Below the pieces are notes generated by a model. It had not been told where the DNA came from. It was given only the letters and a program-made list of their open reading frames with translations, and did not search any database. This document shows positions 15,886 to 25,792 of a DNA stretch of 64,000 nucleotides, in pieces; the first letter of the stretch is position 1, and each line of letters opens with the position of its first letter. The stretch comes from Streptomyces sp. Edi2 (lineage in GTDB: Bacteria; Actinomycetota; Actinomycetes; Streptomycetales; Streptomycetaceae): assembly GCF_040253635.1 (NCBI RefSeq), contig NZ_JBEJGX010000003.1:7651501-7715500 (forward strand). Reading direction: 5' to 3'. The position numbers and the translations under genes were made by a program.

Positions 15886-16198
15886 CCCCCCAATCGGCAG
15901 CAGCACCTGGCTGAACGAGAGAGGCGTCCAGCCGATTGCTGACTGTGTACGCCACCGGCCATTGCTCATTGGTAGAAGCGGCCGCCGACCCCTCCTCATC
16001 CGACATGTTCCAGGGCGTGACGCCGCCTCCACGGCTATCGCCCCTTGGAATCCCCTCCTGTCGGTTTCTACTGGCGACCGTAGGCCGCCGCCAGTTCGGC
16101 GGGCACGGACGAACCTGGGTCCGCCCGCGTACCGTTATGGACGCTTCACCCGTGAGTTGGGCTTCGAGCGCCCTTCGGAAAAGGTGAGCCCACGACCT
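15886..16198. other. Right flank of inserted module, no gene recognised
   Basis: This 313-bp stretch separates the protease gene stop from the resumed GGT sequence. It has lower GC than the neighbours in places (15935-15985, 16120-16145). No gene or clear inverted-repeat end was found. It should contain the right boundary of the insertion. Confidence 0.4.
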
Positions 16199-16948
16199 TT
16201 CGGCATGGCCTCCAGCATGCACTGGCTGGCGTCCCAGTCCGCGATGGCCGTCCTGGAGGACGGCGGCAACGCCTGTGACGCGGCGGTGGCCGCCGGGTTC
16301 GTGCTGCATGTGGTCGGGCCGCATCTGAACGGTCCGGCCGGCGAGGTGCCGATCATCCTGGCGCCCGCAGGCGGGCCCGTGCAGGTGCTGTGCGGACAGG
16401 GCCCGGCGCCGGCCGGTGCGAGCGTGGCGCACTACACCTCGCCGGGCCTCGGCCTGGTGCCCGGTACCGGGCCGCTGGCCGCCGCGGTCCCCGGCGCGTT
16501 CGACGCCTGGATGCTGCTGCTGTGCGACCACGGCAGCAAGTCCCTGGCCGAGGTGCTGCGATACGCCATCGGCTACGCCGAGCACGGCCATCCTGCCGTG
16601 GAGCGGATCGGTGAGACCGTCGAGACGGTCCGGGCGCTCTTCGAGACGGAGTGGATCTCCTCCGCGGAGATCTACCTCCCGGGCGGCCGCTCCGTGGCTC
16701 CTGGCGGGCTGCTCAGGAACCGGCCGTCGGCGGCCATGTGGCGCCGGCTGCTCGCGGAGGCACAGGCCGCGTCGGCGGGCCGCGAGGCGCAGGTGATCGA
16801 CGGGCTGCGCCGGCGTGGGCACCTCGTCACGGTGGGTGAGGCCTGGTCCGAGGGGCGGCTGTGCGCGGTGGCGCGGGACCCGGAGACCGGGGTGCTGTCC
16901 GCGGCGGCGAATCCGCGGGGGATGCAGTGGTACGCGGTCGGGCGCTGA
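16199..16948 (+). pseudogene. Gamma-glutamyltranspeptidase remainder, internally deleted
   Basis: Codons from TTC 16199 continue the GGT broken at 12085: FGMASSMHWLASQSAM, LEDGGNACDAAVAAG, PHLNGPAGEVP, VPGTGPLAAAVPGAFDAW. Homology runs to about residue 196 (GREAQ, 16792), then jumps to the extreme C-terminus (RRRGHLVTVGEAW...CAVARDPETGVLSAAANPRGMQ). About 350 residues of a normal GGT of roughly 600 are missing, including the autoprocessing threonine that starts the small subunit. It therefore cannot be active even if a restart at ATG 16205 is translated. The reading frame is otherwise open. Confidence 0.75.
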
Positions 16949-16963
16949 GGGGCTGGGGCACCT

Positions 16964-17043
16964 GGCGGTCCGGTCTCCCGGCGGTCCGGCTTCCCGGCGG
17001 TCCGGCCTTCGGGCGTCCCGGCCTCCCGGCGGTCCGGCCCCCT
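16964..17043. repeat. 16-bp tandem repeat, five copies
   Basis: Five imperfect copies of GGCGGTCCGGCTTCCC between the GGT remnant and the inositol-phosphatase-like gene. Copies differ at one to four positions. No function seen. Confidence 0.8.
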
Positions 17044-17144
17044 GCCCTCCCCGAGCGGCCCGGCCCCCGGCCGTGCCCGCCGTGGCATCCGGAGTTCACC
17101 TGGAGTCCAGCCGTCGTGTCAGTGGCTCGTGGTTCGATGGACAC

Positions 17145-18071
17145 ATGATCGAAGCAATTCGTACCCATCATTCGGGAGAGACCGCGATTACCCCGACTGC
17201 CACCACCCCGCCCGCCGCGGCCCCGGCCACCGACCGCCCGGAGCCGTCGCTCGACCTGTCGGCGCTGGACCTGGCCGCCGTCGAGGCCGCCGTCCGCCGT
17301 GCCGCGGCCGACGAGATCATGCCCCGCTTCCGGCAGCTCGCCGCCGAGGACATCGTCGAGAAGAACGGCCCGCACGACCTCGTCACGGTCGCCGACCGGC
17401 TCGCCGAGGAGCACCTCACCGCCTCCCTCACGGCCCTGCTGCCCGGCTCCCTGGTGGTCGGCGAGGAGGCGGTGCACGCCGACCCGAGTGTGCTCGACGC
17501 GCTGCACGGCGACGCCCCCGTCTGGATCGTCGACCCGGTCGACGGCACCCGCCAGTTCGTCCACGGCGACCCCGGTTTCGCCACGCTCGTCGCGCTCGCC
17601 CACCGGGGCGAGGTGCTGGCCTCCTGGACGTACGCCCCCGCGCTCGGCCTGATGGCCGTCGCCCGCCGCGGCGCCGGCGCCCGGCTGAACGGCATACCGA
17701 TCCAGGCCGGCAGCCCGGCGTCCGGCACGGTCCTCGACGTCGCCACGTCCCACTTCGACTTCACCACCGACGAGGAGAAGCGGGTGCTCGCCACCCTGGA
17801 GACCGGCGGCATCGCCCCGCGCCCCTGTGGCTCGGCGGGCCTGGAGTATCTGCACGTTGCCCGTGGCGAGATCGACGCCACGGCCTTCAGCTGGGAAAAT
17901 GCCTGGGATCACGCGGCCGGGCTGCTGCTGGTCCATGAGGCGGGCGGCGCGAGCGGCACGGTCGCCGGGCAGCCGTTCCGTATCGAGGGCGGCAATGCGC
18001 TGCCCTTCACCGCGGCGCGGGACACCGCAACGGCGCGGCGTATCCTCGGACTGCTGGCAGCCGCCAACTGA
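17145..18071 (+). CDS. Inositol monophosphatase family protein
   Basis: A 308-residue Mg-dependent phosphatase of the IMPase/CysQ superfamily. Metal-site motifs are present: [23 protein letters not shown] (DPVDGT near residue 130) and [14 protein letters not shown] Pro/Thr/Ala-rich stretch of about 30 residues precedes the domain. Members hydrolyse inositol-1-phosphate, histidinol phosphate or PAP; the substrate cannot be told. ATG 17145 is the first sensible start after the minisatellite. The FAD oxidoreductase gene follows 40 nt later and may be co-transcribed. Confidence 0.85.
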   Translation: MIEAIRTHHSGETAITPTATTPPAAAPATDRPEPSLDLSALDLAAVEAAVRRAAADEIMPRFRQLAAEDIVEKNGPHDLVTVADRLAEEHLTASLTALLPGSLVVGEEAVHADPSVLDALHGDAPVWIVDPVDGTRQFVHGDPGFATLVALAHRGEVLASWTYAPALGLMAVARRGAGARLNGIPIQAGSPASGTVLDVATSHFDFTTDEEKRVLATLETGGIAPRPCGSAGLEYLHVARGEIDATAFSWENAWDHAAGLLLVHEAGGASGTVAGQPFRIEGGNALPFTAARDTATARRILGLLAAAN

Positions 18072-18111
18072 CCCTCACCGACGAGGGTCGGACTTGAGGG
18101 GAGTGGCGCAG

Positions 18112-19533
18112 GTGCCGAGGATGCTCGATGCCGTGGTGATCGGGGCGGGGCCCAACGGCCTGACGGCGGCGGTCGAACTCGCCCGCCGCGGTATGTCCGT
18201 GGAGGTCTTCGAAGCCCGCGACACCATCGGCGGCGGCGCCCGCACCGAGGAGCTGACCCTCCCCGGCTTCCGCCACGACCCCTGCTCGGCGGTGCACCCC
18301 ACCGGCGCCGGCTCGCCCGCTTTCCGCACCATGCCGCTCGACCGCCACGGCCTCGAATGGCTGCACGCCGACCTCCCCATGGCGCACCCCTTCCCGGACG
18401 GCACGGCCGCCGTGCTCGGCCACTCCGTCGGCGAGACCGCCATGTCCTTCGGACCGCGCGACGCCGGCACCTACCGCAGGCTCGTCGAGCCCTTCACCGG
18501 CAAGTGGGAGGCGATGGCCCATGACTTCCTGCGTACGCAGTGGCTGGGCCTGCCGCAGGACCCGCTGACCTACGCCCGCTTCGGCCTGGTCGCCGCGCAG
18601 CCGGTCACTCTCCTGAGCCGCCGCTTCCAGGACGAGAAGGCCCGCGCCCTGATGGCCGGGCTCGCGGCGCACGCCAACGCCCCGCTCGGCGGCTTCGGGA
18701 CCTCCGGCATGGCCCTGATGTTCGCGCTCGCCGCACACGCCAAGGGCTGGCCGGTGGCACGCGGCGGCTCCCAGGCCATCTCCGACGCGCTCGCCGGTCT
18801 GCTGCGCGCCCACGGCGGCGTGGTGCACACCGACTTCGAGGTCAAGCGCCTCGACGACCTGCCGCCGGCCCGTGCCTATGTCTTCGACACCTCACCGACC
18901 GCCCTCGCCCGGATCGCGGGCCTGGGCAACGCCTACCGCGACGTGAAGTACGGCCCCAGCGTCTTCAAGGTCGACTACGCCCTCTCGGGCCCGGTGCCGT
19001 GGACGGCCGAGGAGGCCCACCGCGCCGGCACCGTCCACATCGGCCCCACCAGCGGCGAGATCTCCGCGGCGCTGAACGCCGCCACCGAGGGCCGGGCGCC
19101 CTCCGTCCCCTTCCTGATCACCGCTCAGCCCAGCATCGTCGACCCCACCCGCGCCCCCGAGGGCAAGCACACCTTCTGGGCGTACGGCCATGTCCCGAAC
19201 GGCTGGGAAGGCGACGCCACCGAGGTCGTCGAGCGGCAGATCGAGCGCTTCGCCCCCGGCTTCCGCGACCTCGTCCTGGCCCGCGCGGTCGCCGGGCCGC
19301 CCCAACTCGCCGCCCGCAACGCCAATTACGTCGGCGGCGACACCGCCACCGGCTCGGCGGCCGGCCTGCGGCTGCTGATCCGCCCCAAGCTCGCCCGCGT
19401 CCCCTACGAAACCGCCCACCCCGCCGTCTTCCTCTGCTCCCAGGCCACCCCGCCCGGCCCCGGAGTCCACGGCATGTCCGGCCACTACGCCGCCAAGGCC
19501 GTCTGGCGCCGCCTGCGCGCGCACCACCGCTGA
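18112..19533 (+). CDS. NAD(P)/FAD-dependent oxidoreductase (phytoene-desaturase-like)
   Basis: A 473-residue flavoprotein. It opens with the dinucleotide fold [22 protein letters not shown] and an acidic residue ending the second strand (VEVFEARD), followed by GGGARTEE. It ends in the FAD-closing motif [20 protein letters not shown]. The overall layout is that of amine-oxidase/phytoene-dehydrogenase-related proteins. The substrate is unknown and no carotenoid genes are near. GTG 18112 has GGGGAG 8 nt upstream; ATG 18121 is also possible. Confidence 0.85.
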   Translation: MPRMLDAVVIGAGPNGLTAAVELARRGMSVEVFEARDTIGGGARTEELTLPGFRHDPCSAVHPTGAGSPAFRTMPLDRHGLEWLHADLPMAHPFPDGTAAVLGHSVGETAMSFGPRDAGTYRRLVEPFTGKWEAMAHDFLRTQWLGLPQDPLTYARFGLVAAQPVTLLSRRFQDEKARALMAGLAAHANAPLGGFGTSGMALMFALAAHAKGWPVARGGSQAISDALAGLLRAHGGVVHTDFEVKRLDDLPPARAYVFDTSPTALARIAGLGNAYRDVKYGPSVFKVDYALSGPVPWTAEEAHRAGTVHIGPTSGEISAALNAATEGRAPSVPFLITAQPSIVDPTRAPEGKHTFWAYGHVPNGWEGDATEVVERQIERFAPGFRDLVLARAVAGPPQLAARNANYVGGDTATGSAAGLRLLIRPKLARVPYETAHPAVFLCSQATPPGPGVHGMSGHYAAKAVWRRLRAHHR

Positions 19534-19583
19534 ACCCGAATCCAGGTGGCCGCTCGTCCGGGCTCTCTCTACGCTCGGACACC

Positions 19584-20096
19584 ATGAGCACTTCCCTCAC
19601 CTTCGTCCAGGGCGACATCACCGAACAGGCCGTGGACGCCGTGGTCAACGCCGCCAACTCCTCGCTGCTCGGCGGCGGGGGAGTCGACGGCGCGATCCAC
19701 CGGCGCGGCGGCCCGGAGATCCTGGCCGATTGCCGTGCGCTGCGCGCCTCCCACTACGGCCGTGGCCTGCCCACCGGTCAGGCGGTCGCCACCACCGCCG
19801 GCCGGCTGCCCGCCCGCTGGGTCATTCACACCGTCGGCCCCGTCCACTCCGAGAGCGAGGACCGAAGCGAACTGCTCGCCTCCTGCTATCGCGAGGCGCT
19901 GCGGGTGGCCGACGAGCTGGGCGCGCGGACCGTCGCCCTTCCGGCCATCTCCACCGGCGTCTACCGCTGGCCCGTGGACGATGCCGCCCGTATCGCCGTC
20001 GAGACGGTGCGGGGCGCGGACACCGCCGTCGAAGAGGTGCGCTTCGTCCTCTTCGACGACCGCGCGTATGCGGCGTTCGCCGCGCAGGGCGGCTGA
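19584..20096 (+). CDS. Macro domain protein (ADP-ribose binding/hydrolase)
   Basis: A 170-residue single macrodomain of the YmdB/MacroD type: [30 protein letters not shown] at residues about 10-39 includes the Asn and [10 protein letters not shown] loop that hold ADP-ribose, and [11 protein letters not shown] is the second binding loop. Such proteins deacetylate O-acetyl-ADP-ribose and remove ADP-ribose from proteins. Length equals the stand-alone E. coli family. It lies 50 nt after the oxidoreductase. A functional tie to the sirtuin at 11 kb, which makes O-acyl-ADP-ribose, is possible but they are not adjacent. Confidence 0.93.
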   Translation: MSTSLTFVQGDITEQAVDAVVNAANSSLLGGGGVDGAIHRRGGPEILADCRALRASHYGRGLPTGQAVATTAGRLPARWVIHTVGPVHSESEDRSELLASCYREALRVADELGARTVALPAISTGVYRWPVDDAARIAVETVRGADTAVEEVRFVLFDDRAYAAFAAQGG

Positions 20097-20150
20097 CCGC
20101 GGACCGTACGGGCCGACCGGCGGCACAGGCGCGAAGGGAGGTGGGAGGCC

Positions 20151-21464
20151 ATGGACGGACGCTGGCCCGCCCGCCTGTCACTGGCGGCGGGGACGGTGGC
20201 GGTGCTGGTCCTGCTGCTGTTCGCCGGGCTGCGGAGCGTCGTCCTGGTGGGCGCGGGCGCGGCCGGTCTGGCCGTCACCGCGGCCGGCGTGTGGTGGGTG
20301 CTCGCGCACCGGGGTGTGGTGCGGGCGCTGGCTCTCGTCCTGGTCGTGGCGGCGCCGCTCGCCGTCCTCGTGCTCTATGTCGCGGCCGGGCTGCTCTGGG
20401 TGGTGCTGGTCTCGCTCGGGCTGTGGGCGCTGGCCGTCTCCGCGGGCCGGGCCGCGCTGGTGGGGGAGACCGGCCCGGCGGCCCCGTGGGAGTCGCAGGC
20501 CGCCCGCCCCGCCCGCCCCTTCCTGATCATGAATCCGCGCTCGGGCGGCGGGAAGGTCGGGAAGTTCCAGCTGGTGCACAAGGCCGAGGAACTGGGCGCC
20601 GAGGTCGTGGTGCTGGATCCCGCGCACCCGCAGGACGTGGCCGCCCTGGCCCGCCGCGCCGTCGACGAGGGCGCGGACCTGCTCGGCGTGGCCGGCGGTG
20701 ACGGTACCCAGGCGCTGGTCGCGGGTGTGGCGGCGAAGCACGGTATCCCGTTCCTGGTGATCTCCGCGGGGACCCGCAATCACTTCGCCCTGGACCTCGG
20801 CCTCGACCGCGAGGACCCCTCGACCTGCCTGGAGGCCCTGACCGACGGCGTCGAGCTGCGGGTCGACCTCGGCTATGTCGGCGACCGCGTCTTCGTCAAC
20901 AACGCCTCCTTCGGTGCCTACGCCGCGGTGGTGCAGAGCCCGGCGTACCGCGACGACAAGGCCCGTACGATCCTCGACCTGCTGCCCGACCTGCTGACCC
21001 GGCACAGCGGCCCGCGGCTGGCCGTCCGCGCCGGCACCACGGCCCTCGACGGGCCGCAGGCCGTACTGGTGAGCAACAATCCCTACCGCATGGGGGACCC
21101 GGCCGGGCTGGGCCGCCGGGAGCGGCTGGACTCCGGCCTCCTGGGCGTGCTGGGCGTGCACGTCGACAACGCGGCGCAGGCCGCCTGGATGCTGCGCGGA
21201 CGCCGCGGTCCCGGGCTGACCTCGTTCACCGCCCCGGAAGTGGTCATCGACGCCGATGCGTCCGCCGTCCAGGCGGGCGTCGACGGCGAGGCCCTGACCC
21301 TGCCCACACCGGTCCGTTGCCGGATCGCACCCGGCGCCCTGCGCGTACGGGTGCCCCGCCACCGCCCCGGGGTGCCGCACAGTGCACCGGCGATGAACTG
21401 GCGGCGGGTACGTCAGCTGGCCGCGCGGATGGGGCGGGCGGCACGGGGGCGTGCTGCCGGCTGA
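20151..21464 (+). CDS. Membrane diacylglycerol/lipid kinase family protein
   Basis: A 437-residue protein. Residues 1-100 contain three or four hydrophobic segments (VAVLVLLLFAGL, LVVAAPLAVLVLYVAAGLLWVVLVSLGLW). Residues 120-410 are a DAGK/NAD-kinase-like catalytic domain with IMNPRSGGGK, VAGGDGTQAL (GGDGT 182-186), ISAGTRNHFALDLGL and FVNNASFGAYA. It should phosphorylate a lipid such as diacylglycerol or a sphingoid-like lipid at the membrane; the exact substrate is unknown. The ATG follows GGGAGG. Confidence 0.85.
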   Translation: MDGRWPARLSLAAGTVAVLVLLLFAGLRSVVLVGAGAAGLAVTAAGVWWVLAHRGVVRALALVLVVAAPLAVLVLYVAAGLLWVVLVSLGLWALAVSAGRAALVGETGPAAPWESQAARPARPFLIMNPRSGGGKVGKFQLVHKAEELGAEVVVLDPAHPQDVAALARRAVDEGADLLGVAGGDGTQALVAGVAAKHGIPFLVISAGTRNHFALDLGLDREDPSTCLEALTDGVELRVDLGYVGDRVFVNNASFGAYAAVVQSPAYRDDKARTILDLLPDLLTRHSGPRLAVRAGTTALDGPQAVLVSNNPYRMGDPAGLGRRERLDSGLLGVLGVHVDNAAQAAWMLRGRRGPGLTSFTAPEVVIDADASAVQAGVDGEALTLPTPVRCRIAPGALRVRVPRHRPGVPHSAPAMNWRRVRQLAARMGRAARGRAAG

Positions 21465-21661
21465 GCGCGGTCCGCCCGGCCCTGGGTGACGGGCGGCCTG
21501 CGCCGTTCCTGGCGGGCGGGTCGGCGGCCTGCGTGATCCGTGGCCGTCCGGCTGACCTGCGTGATCCCTGGCGGCCAGGTGACCTGCGCAGCCCCAGGTA
21601 GCCCCACGTTGATGTCGGATTCTCGCCAGCCGGATGGTCCCGACTGAGCAATCCTGAGGTC

Positions 21662-23134
21662 ATGCACACCGACACCGAGCGTTGTCTGCGCGCCGTGCAG
21701 TCCAAGGATGCCCGCTTCGACGGCTGGTTCTACACCGCCGTCCTCACGACCCGTATCTACTGCCGCCCCAGCTGCCCCGTGGTGCCGCCCAAGCCGGAGA
21801 ACATGCGCTTCTACCCGAGCGCGGCCGCCGCCCAGCAGGCCGGTTTCCGGGCCTGTAAGCGGTGCCGCCCGGACGCCAGCCCGGGCTCTCCCGAGTGGAA
21901 CGCCCGCGCCGACCTCGTCGCCCGCGCCATGCGGCTGATCGCCGACGGCATTGTCGACCGTGAGGGGGTTCCCGGGCTCGCGGCCCGGCTCGGCTACAGC
22001 ACCCGGCAGACGGAGCGCCAACTGCTGGCGGAGCTGGGCGCCGGGCCGCTCGCCCTGGCCCGTGCCCAGCGTGCGCAGACGGCCCGTCTCCTGGTGGAGA
22101 CCACGGCACTGCCGATGACCGACATCGCCTTCGCCGCCGGTTTCGCCAGCATCCGCACCTTCAACGAGACGGTACGGGAGGTCTTCGCGCTGTCCCCGAC
22201 GGAGCTGCGGCAGCGCGCCAGGCCGGGGCCCCGTGCGGCGGTGCCCGGCGCGCTCGCGCTGCGGCTGCCCTTCCGGCAGCCGCTGAACCCCGACAACCTC
22301 TTCGGGCACCTCGCCGCCACCGCGGTCCCCGGCGTCGAGGAGTGGCGGAACGGCGCCTACCGCCGGACCCTGAACCTCCCCTACGGGCACGGCATCGTCG
22401 CCCTCGCACCCCGCCCCGACCACATCGACTGCCGTCTGTCGCTCACCGATCTGCGCGATCTGGCGGGTGCCATCGCCCGCTGCCGCCGGATGCTCGACCT
22501 CGACGCGGACCCGGAGGCCGTCGACGGGCTGCTCCGCGAGGACCCGCTGCTGGCGCCGCTCGTCGGCAAGGCGCCGGGACGAAGGGTCCCGCGGACGGTC
22601 GACGCCGAGGAATTCGCGGTCCGCGCCGTCCTCGGCCAGCAGGTGTCCACCGCGGCGGCCCGCACCCACGCCGGACGGCTGGTCCGTGCGCACGGCGAAC
22701 GTGTCGACGACCCGGACGGCGGCCTCAGCCACCTCTTCCCGACGTCCGCCGCGCTCGCCGAGCTGGACCCGGACGCGCTGGCGATGCCCCGCACCCGCCG
22801 CGCCACCCTGACCGGCGTCATCGCCGCCCTCGGCTCCGGCGCGCTCCAACTGGGCGTCGGCAGCGACCGCGACGAGGCCCGCGACCGGCTCGCGGCGCTG
22901 CCGGGGATCGGCCCCTGGACCGTCGAATGCATCGCCATGCGCGCGCTCGGCGACCCGGACGCCTTCACACCGACCGACCTCGGGCTGCGCCGTGCGGCCG
23001 CCGGGCTCGGCCTGCCGCACAGCCCGGCCGCCCTGACCCGGCACTCCGCGCGCTGGCGCCCCTGGCGCGCCTACGCCGTCCAGTACCTCTGGGCGACCGA
23101 CGACCACCCCATCAACCACCTTCCGACGAACTGA
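21662..23134 (+). CDS. alkA: Ada-type regulator / AlkA 3-methyladenine DNA glycosylase fusion
   Basis: A 490-residue repair protein. The N-terminal Ada zinc domain carries Cys34, Cys38, Cys65 and Cys68 (CRPSC and CKRC), where Cys34 would accept methyl groups from DNA phosphotriesters. An AraC-type DNA-binding domain follows ([37 protein letters not shown]). The C-terminal half is AlkA: an N-domain, then helix-hairpin-helix [18 protein letters not shown] with catalytic Asp in TPTDLGLR. It both excises alkylated bases and may activate genes after methylation, its own and ogt 10 nt downstream. This fusion is common in actinobacteria. Confidence 0.92.
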   Translation: MHTDTERCLRAVQSKDARFDGWFYTAVLTTRIYCRPSCPVVPPKPENMRFYPSAAAAQQAGFRACKRCRPDASPGSPEWNARADLVARAMRLIADGIVDREGVPGLAARLGYSTRQTERQLLAELGAGPLALARAQRAQTARLLVETTALPMTDIAFAAGFASIRTFNETVREVFALSPTELRQRARPGPRAAVPGALALRLPFRQPLNPDNLFGHLAATAVPGVEEWRNGAYRRTLNLPYGHGIVALAPRPDHIDCRLSLTDLRDLAGAIARCRRMLDLDADPEAVDGLLREDPLLAPLVGKAPGRRVPRTVDAEEFAVRAVLGQQVSTAAARTHAGRLVRAHGERVDDPDGGLSHLFPTSAALAELDPDALAMPRTRRATLTGVIAALGSGALQLGVGSDRDEARDRLAALPGIGPWTVECIAMRALGDPDAFTPTDLGLRRAAAGLGLPHSPAALTRHSARWRPWRAYAVQYLWATDDHPINHLPTN

Positions 23135-23144
23135 GGCCGCAGTC

Positions 23145-23690
23145 ATGACGGTTCACCCACCCGCGCCCGACGCGCCCCGCACCCACACCGTCCTGGACGG
23201 CACCCCCGTGGGGCCGCTCACCCTGGTCGCCGCCGGTGAAGCCCTCACCGGTCTGTACATGACGGACCAGCGCCACCGCCCGCCCCAGGAGACCTTCGGC
23301 GCTCCTGCGGACCCCGACGACCCGCCGTTCGCCGTGGCCATCGCCCAGCTCCGGGCCTATTTCCGCGGTGAGTTGACCACCTTCGACCTGCCGCTCGCCC
23401 TGCGCGGCACGCCCTTCCAGCGCCGGGTCTGGGCGGCGCTGGCCACCATCCCGTATGGCGAGACCCTTTCGTACGGGCAGCTCGCCGAACGGCTCGGCGT
23501 CCCGACGGCGGCCCGCGCGGTCGGTCTGGCCAATGGGCGCAACCCGGTCGGCATCATCGTCCCCTGCCATCGCGTCGTCGGCGCCAACGGCAGTCTCACC
23601 GGCTACGGGGGCGGCCTCGACCGCAAGCGCCGCCTGCTCGCCTTCGAGCGGACGGCGGACGGCCTGTTCCCGGCGGAGGCGTGCGGATGA
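23145..23690 (+). CDS. ogt: Methylated-DNA--protein-cysteine methyltransferase
   Basis: A 181-residue O6-alkylguanine-DNA alkyltransferase. The C-terminal domain has [18 protein letters not shown], the DNA-binding helix [10 protein letters not shown], and the active site [10 protein letters not shown] with acceptor Cys141. It repairs O6-methylguanine by suicidal transfer to the cysteine. It starts 10 nt after the Ada/AlkA gene, so the two form an alkylation-repair operon, probably under the adaptive control of the Ada domain. Confidence 0.95.
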   Translation: MTVHPPAPDAPRTHTVLDGTPVGPLTLVAAGEALTGLYMTDQRHRPPQETFGAPADPDDPPFAVAIAQLRAYFRGELTTFDLPLALRGTPFQRRVWAALATIPYGETLSYGQLAERLGVPTAARAVGLANGRNPVGIIVPCHRVVGANGSLTGYGGGLDRKRRLLAFERTADGLFPAEACG

Positions 23691-23695
23691 CGGAG

Positions 23696-23741
23696 CACCG
23701 GGGGACCGTTCGTCGCTCATGGGTGGCGAGCGGCCCCGGTG
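23696..23741. terminator. Hairpin between convergent ogt and SGNH genes
   Basis: CACCGGGG (23696-23703) pairs with CCCCGGTG (23734-23741). An inner CGCTC/GAGCG pair also fits within the loop. It lies exactly between two convergent stops and probably terminates both. Confidence 0.5.
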
Positions 23742-25001
23742 TCATGCGCCGCGGCCGGTGAAGTCGCGATCCGTGAGGCTGTGATCGGTGAAGTCGCGGT
23801 CCGTGAGGCTGTGTTGCGTGAGGCTGTGGCCGGCGAAGGGGCCGTCGGCCCGGAAGGCCAGCTGGGTGAAGCGTTCACCGATGCGGCGGTGGGTGGCGGC
23901 ATCCGGGTGGAGCTGGTCGGGCAGCGGCAGTTCGGCGGAGTCGGCCTCGCCGTAGAGGTCACGGCCGTCGAGGTAGTACAGGTTCGGGTCCTCGGCCGCG
24001 CGCTGCTGCACGATCCGGGAAAGCTCGTCCCGGATGACGCCCAGGGTCAGTTTGCCGTGGGCGCGCTCCGCGGGGTCGCCGGTGGCCCGGAACCGCAGTT
24101 GCCCGGCGCTGAGGGCGCTGAAGTCGGGGGCGCTGGGGCCGGGGGTGTCCTCGTGGATGGGGCACAGGAGGGGTGAGACGACCAGCAGCGGGATGGCGGG
24201 GTGGCCTTCGCGGATGGTGTCGAGGAAGCCGTGGACGGCAGGGACGAAGGCCCGCAGGCGCATCAGATCGGCGTTCACCACATTGATGCCGATCTTGACG
24301 CTGATGAGGTCGGCGGGGGTGTCCCGCAGGGCGCGGGCGGTGAACGGATCGAGCAGGGCGCTGCCGCCCATGCCCAGATTGATCAGTTCCACGCCGGCGA
24401 GGGTGGCGGCGAGGGCGGGCCACGTACTGGTCGGGGTCGCGGCGTCGGAGCCGTGACTGATCGAACTGCCGTGGTGCAGCCACACTTTGCGGCCCCGGTC
24501 CGGCGCAGGCTCGACGGGGGCGTCGGTGCGCAGGGCGACGAGTTCGGTGGTCTCGTTGTGCGGCAGCCAGATCTCTATGTCCTTGACGCCGTCGGGCAGG
24601 CCGGAGAAGCGGAGCGTGCCGACCGGTCCTGGCTGCTGCTCGGCGGTGCCGGCGGCCATGTCGATGGTCAGGGTGTTGCCGCCGCCCACGGCGGCCCGGC
24701 CGGCCAGGCGGCCGTCGACCAGCAGGTCGTACACGCCGTCCGGGCGGGGCGGGGCACCCACGTAGACCCGCTTGGTGGGCAGCGCGTCCAGCTCGATGGC
24801 GGTGGCCCGGGTCCGGAAGACCAGCCGTACGCCGGAGGGCTGGGATTCCGCCATGGCGAGCTGCCCGTCCATGTACTGCGCGCGGGCCCGGGCGGGCAGC
24901 CGGTGCGGCAGCACCCCGTGTGCGGTGTGCTCCAGGTCGAGAGCTCCGCGCAGGAGGACCGCGGTGAGGGGCGTGGTGATCCAGTGGTGTTCGGTGTTCA
25001 T
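23742..25001 (-). CDS. SGNH/GDSL-type hydrolase with jelly-roll N-domain
   Basis: A 419-residue protein. Residues 1-160 are a beta-rich carbohydrate-esterase-like N-terminal domain (VRLVFRTRATAIELDA, YDLLVDGRL). Residues about 165-385 are an SGNH hydrolase: WLHHGSSISHGSDA (Ser block), LINLGMGGSALLDPF (Gly block), VSVKIGIN-like ISVKIGINVVN (Asn block) and LPDQLHPDAATH (Asp/His). The family deacylates carbohydrates or lipids. No signal peptide is evident. The C-terminal tail is a 10-residue repeat (DHSLTDRDFT) produced by a 30-bp DNA repeat and is probably not part of the enzyme. A TetR gene lies upstream. Confidence 0.85.
   Translation of the reverse strand: MNTEHHWITTPLTAVLLRGALDLEHTAHGVLPHRLPARARAQYMDGQLAMAESQPSGVRLVFRTRATAIELDALPTKRVYVGAPPRPDGVYDLLVDGRLAGRAAVGGGNTLTIDMAAGTAEQQPGPVGTLRFSGLPDGVKDIEIWLPHNETTELVALRTDAPVEPAPDRGRKVWLHHGSSISHGSDAATPTSTWPALAATLAGVELINLGMGGSALLDPFTARALRDTPADLISVKIGINVVNADLMRLRAFVPAVHGFLDTIREGHPAIPLLVVSPLLCPIHEDTPGPSAPDFSALSAGQLRFRATGDPAERAHGKLTLGVIRDELSRIVQQRAAEDPNLYYLDGRDLYGEADSAELPLPDQLHPDAATHRRIGERFTQLAFRADGPFAGHSLTQHSLTDRDFTDHSLTDRDFTGRGA
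23757..23831. repeat. 30-bp tandem repeat in the 3' end of the SGNH gene
   Basis: Two and a half copies of a 30-bp unit starting GGTGAAGTCGCG. It is in frame with the gene and encodes repeated DHSLTDRDFT at the protein C-terminus. The first two copies differ at only a few positions. Confidence 0.85.
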
Positions 25002-25062
25002 CGGTCCAGCCTTGTGATCAAGATGCCGAAGCGTGCGCTCAGATGCGCTGACGGCCTTGCGG

Positions 25063-25110
25063 GCAGACGGGCAGAGGGACAGACGGGCAGACGGGCAGAC
25101 AGGCTGACAG
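25063..25110. repeat. 8-bp tandem repeat, six copies
   Basis: Six imperfect copies of GCAGACGG between the SGNH hydrolase start and the TetR gene stop. It lies in what would be the leader of a TetR-SGNH co-transcript. Confidence 0.75.
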
Positions 25111-25191
25111 GGGCTTGCGGGCTGACGCGGCTTGCGGGATGCCGGGCCCACGCGCTGATGCGGTGACAGGTTGACGCGGTGACAGCGGGCC

Positions 25192-25761
25192 TCAGGGCAC
25201 GGGCCAGTTCCGCAGGAGGGCGTCGAGGCGGTCCAGGATCCACGACCAGGTCTCCTGCGAGTCGGGAGCGCTGTGGCTGAAGCCGCCGGCCGTCTCCAGG
25301 CTGATGTAGCCGTGGAAGACGCTGCCCAGGAGCCGGACGGCGTGCGTCTGGTCCGGCTCCGTCAGGTCGTAGCCGCGCAGGATGGCCCGTGTCATCTGCG
25401 CATGTCTGGGCCCCGCGCTCGCCGCCGCCGTCTCCGGATCGAGCCGGAGACGCGCCGCGGTGTAGCGGCCGGGGTGCTCCCGGGCGTAGTCGCGGTAGAC
25501 GTCGGCGAAGGCGGCCAGGGCGTCCTTGCCGGCTCGTCCGGCCAGGGCGGCGGCGACCCGGTCGGCCAGTTCCTCCAGTGCGAGCAGGGCGATCCTGGTC
25601 TTGAGGTCCTGGGAACTCTTCAGGTGCGAATACAGACTCGCGGCCTTGACGTCGAACTGCCTCGCCAGCGCCGAAACGGTCACCTGCTCAAAGCCGACCG
25701 CATCCGCCAGTTCCGCCCCCGCCTGGACCAGGCGTTCCGTGGTCAGTCCTGCGCGCGCCAT
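25192..25761 (-). CDS. TetR-family regulator (WHG-domain type)
   Basis: A 189-residue repressor. The N-terminal HTH is FEQVTVSALARQFDVKAASLYSHLKSSQDL. The C-terminal domain has the YRDYAREHPGRY and LLGSVFHGYISLETAGGF motifs of the WHG subgroup. It is transcribed towards the SGNH hydrolase gene 190 nt downstream, its likely target or partner. An 11-bp inverted repeat at 25793-25833, just upstream of the start, is a plausible autoregulatory operator. Confidence 0.9.
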   Translation of the reverse strand: MARAGLTTERLVQAGAELADAVGFEQVTVSALARQFDVKAASLYSHLKSSQDLKTRIALLALEELADRVAAALAGRAGKDALAAFADVYRDYAREHPGRYTAARLRLDPETAAASAGPRHAQMTRAILRGYDLTEPDQTHAVRLLGSVFHGYISLETAGGFSHSAPDSQETWSWILDRLDALLRNWPVP

Positions 25762-25792
25762 GGCCTCCCCTTCAAGTAGCTAAAGCAATTAT

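Noticed and set aside
15320..16198. In-frame upstream extension of the GGT remnant through the TPR repeats
   Set aside because: This part is an alternative frame of the TPR array (Arg/Ser/Pro rich). Only the part from 16199 matches GGT.
11024..20096. Sirtuin and macrodomain as one functional ADP-ribosylation system
   Set aside because: The two genes are about 8 kb apart on opposite strands, with unrelated genes between them; only general biochemistry links them.
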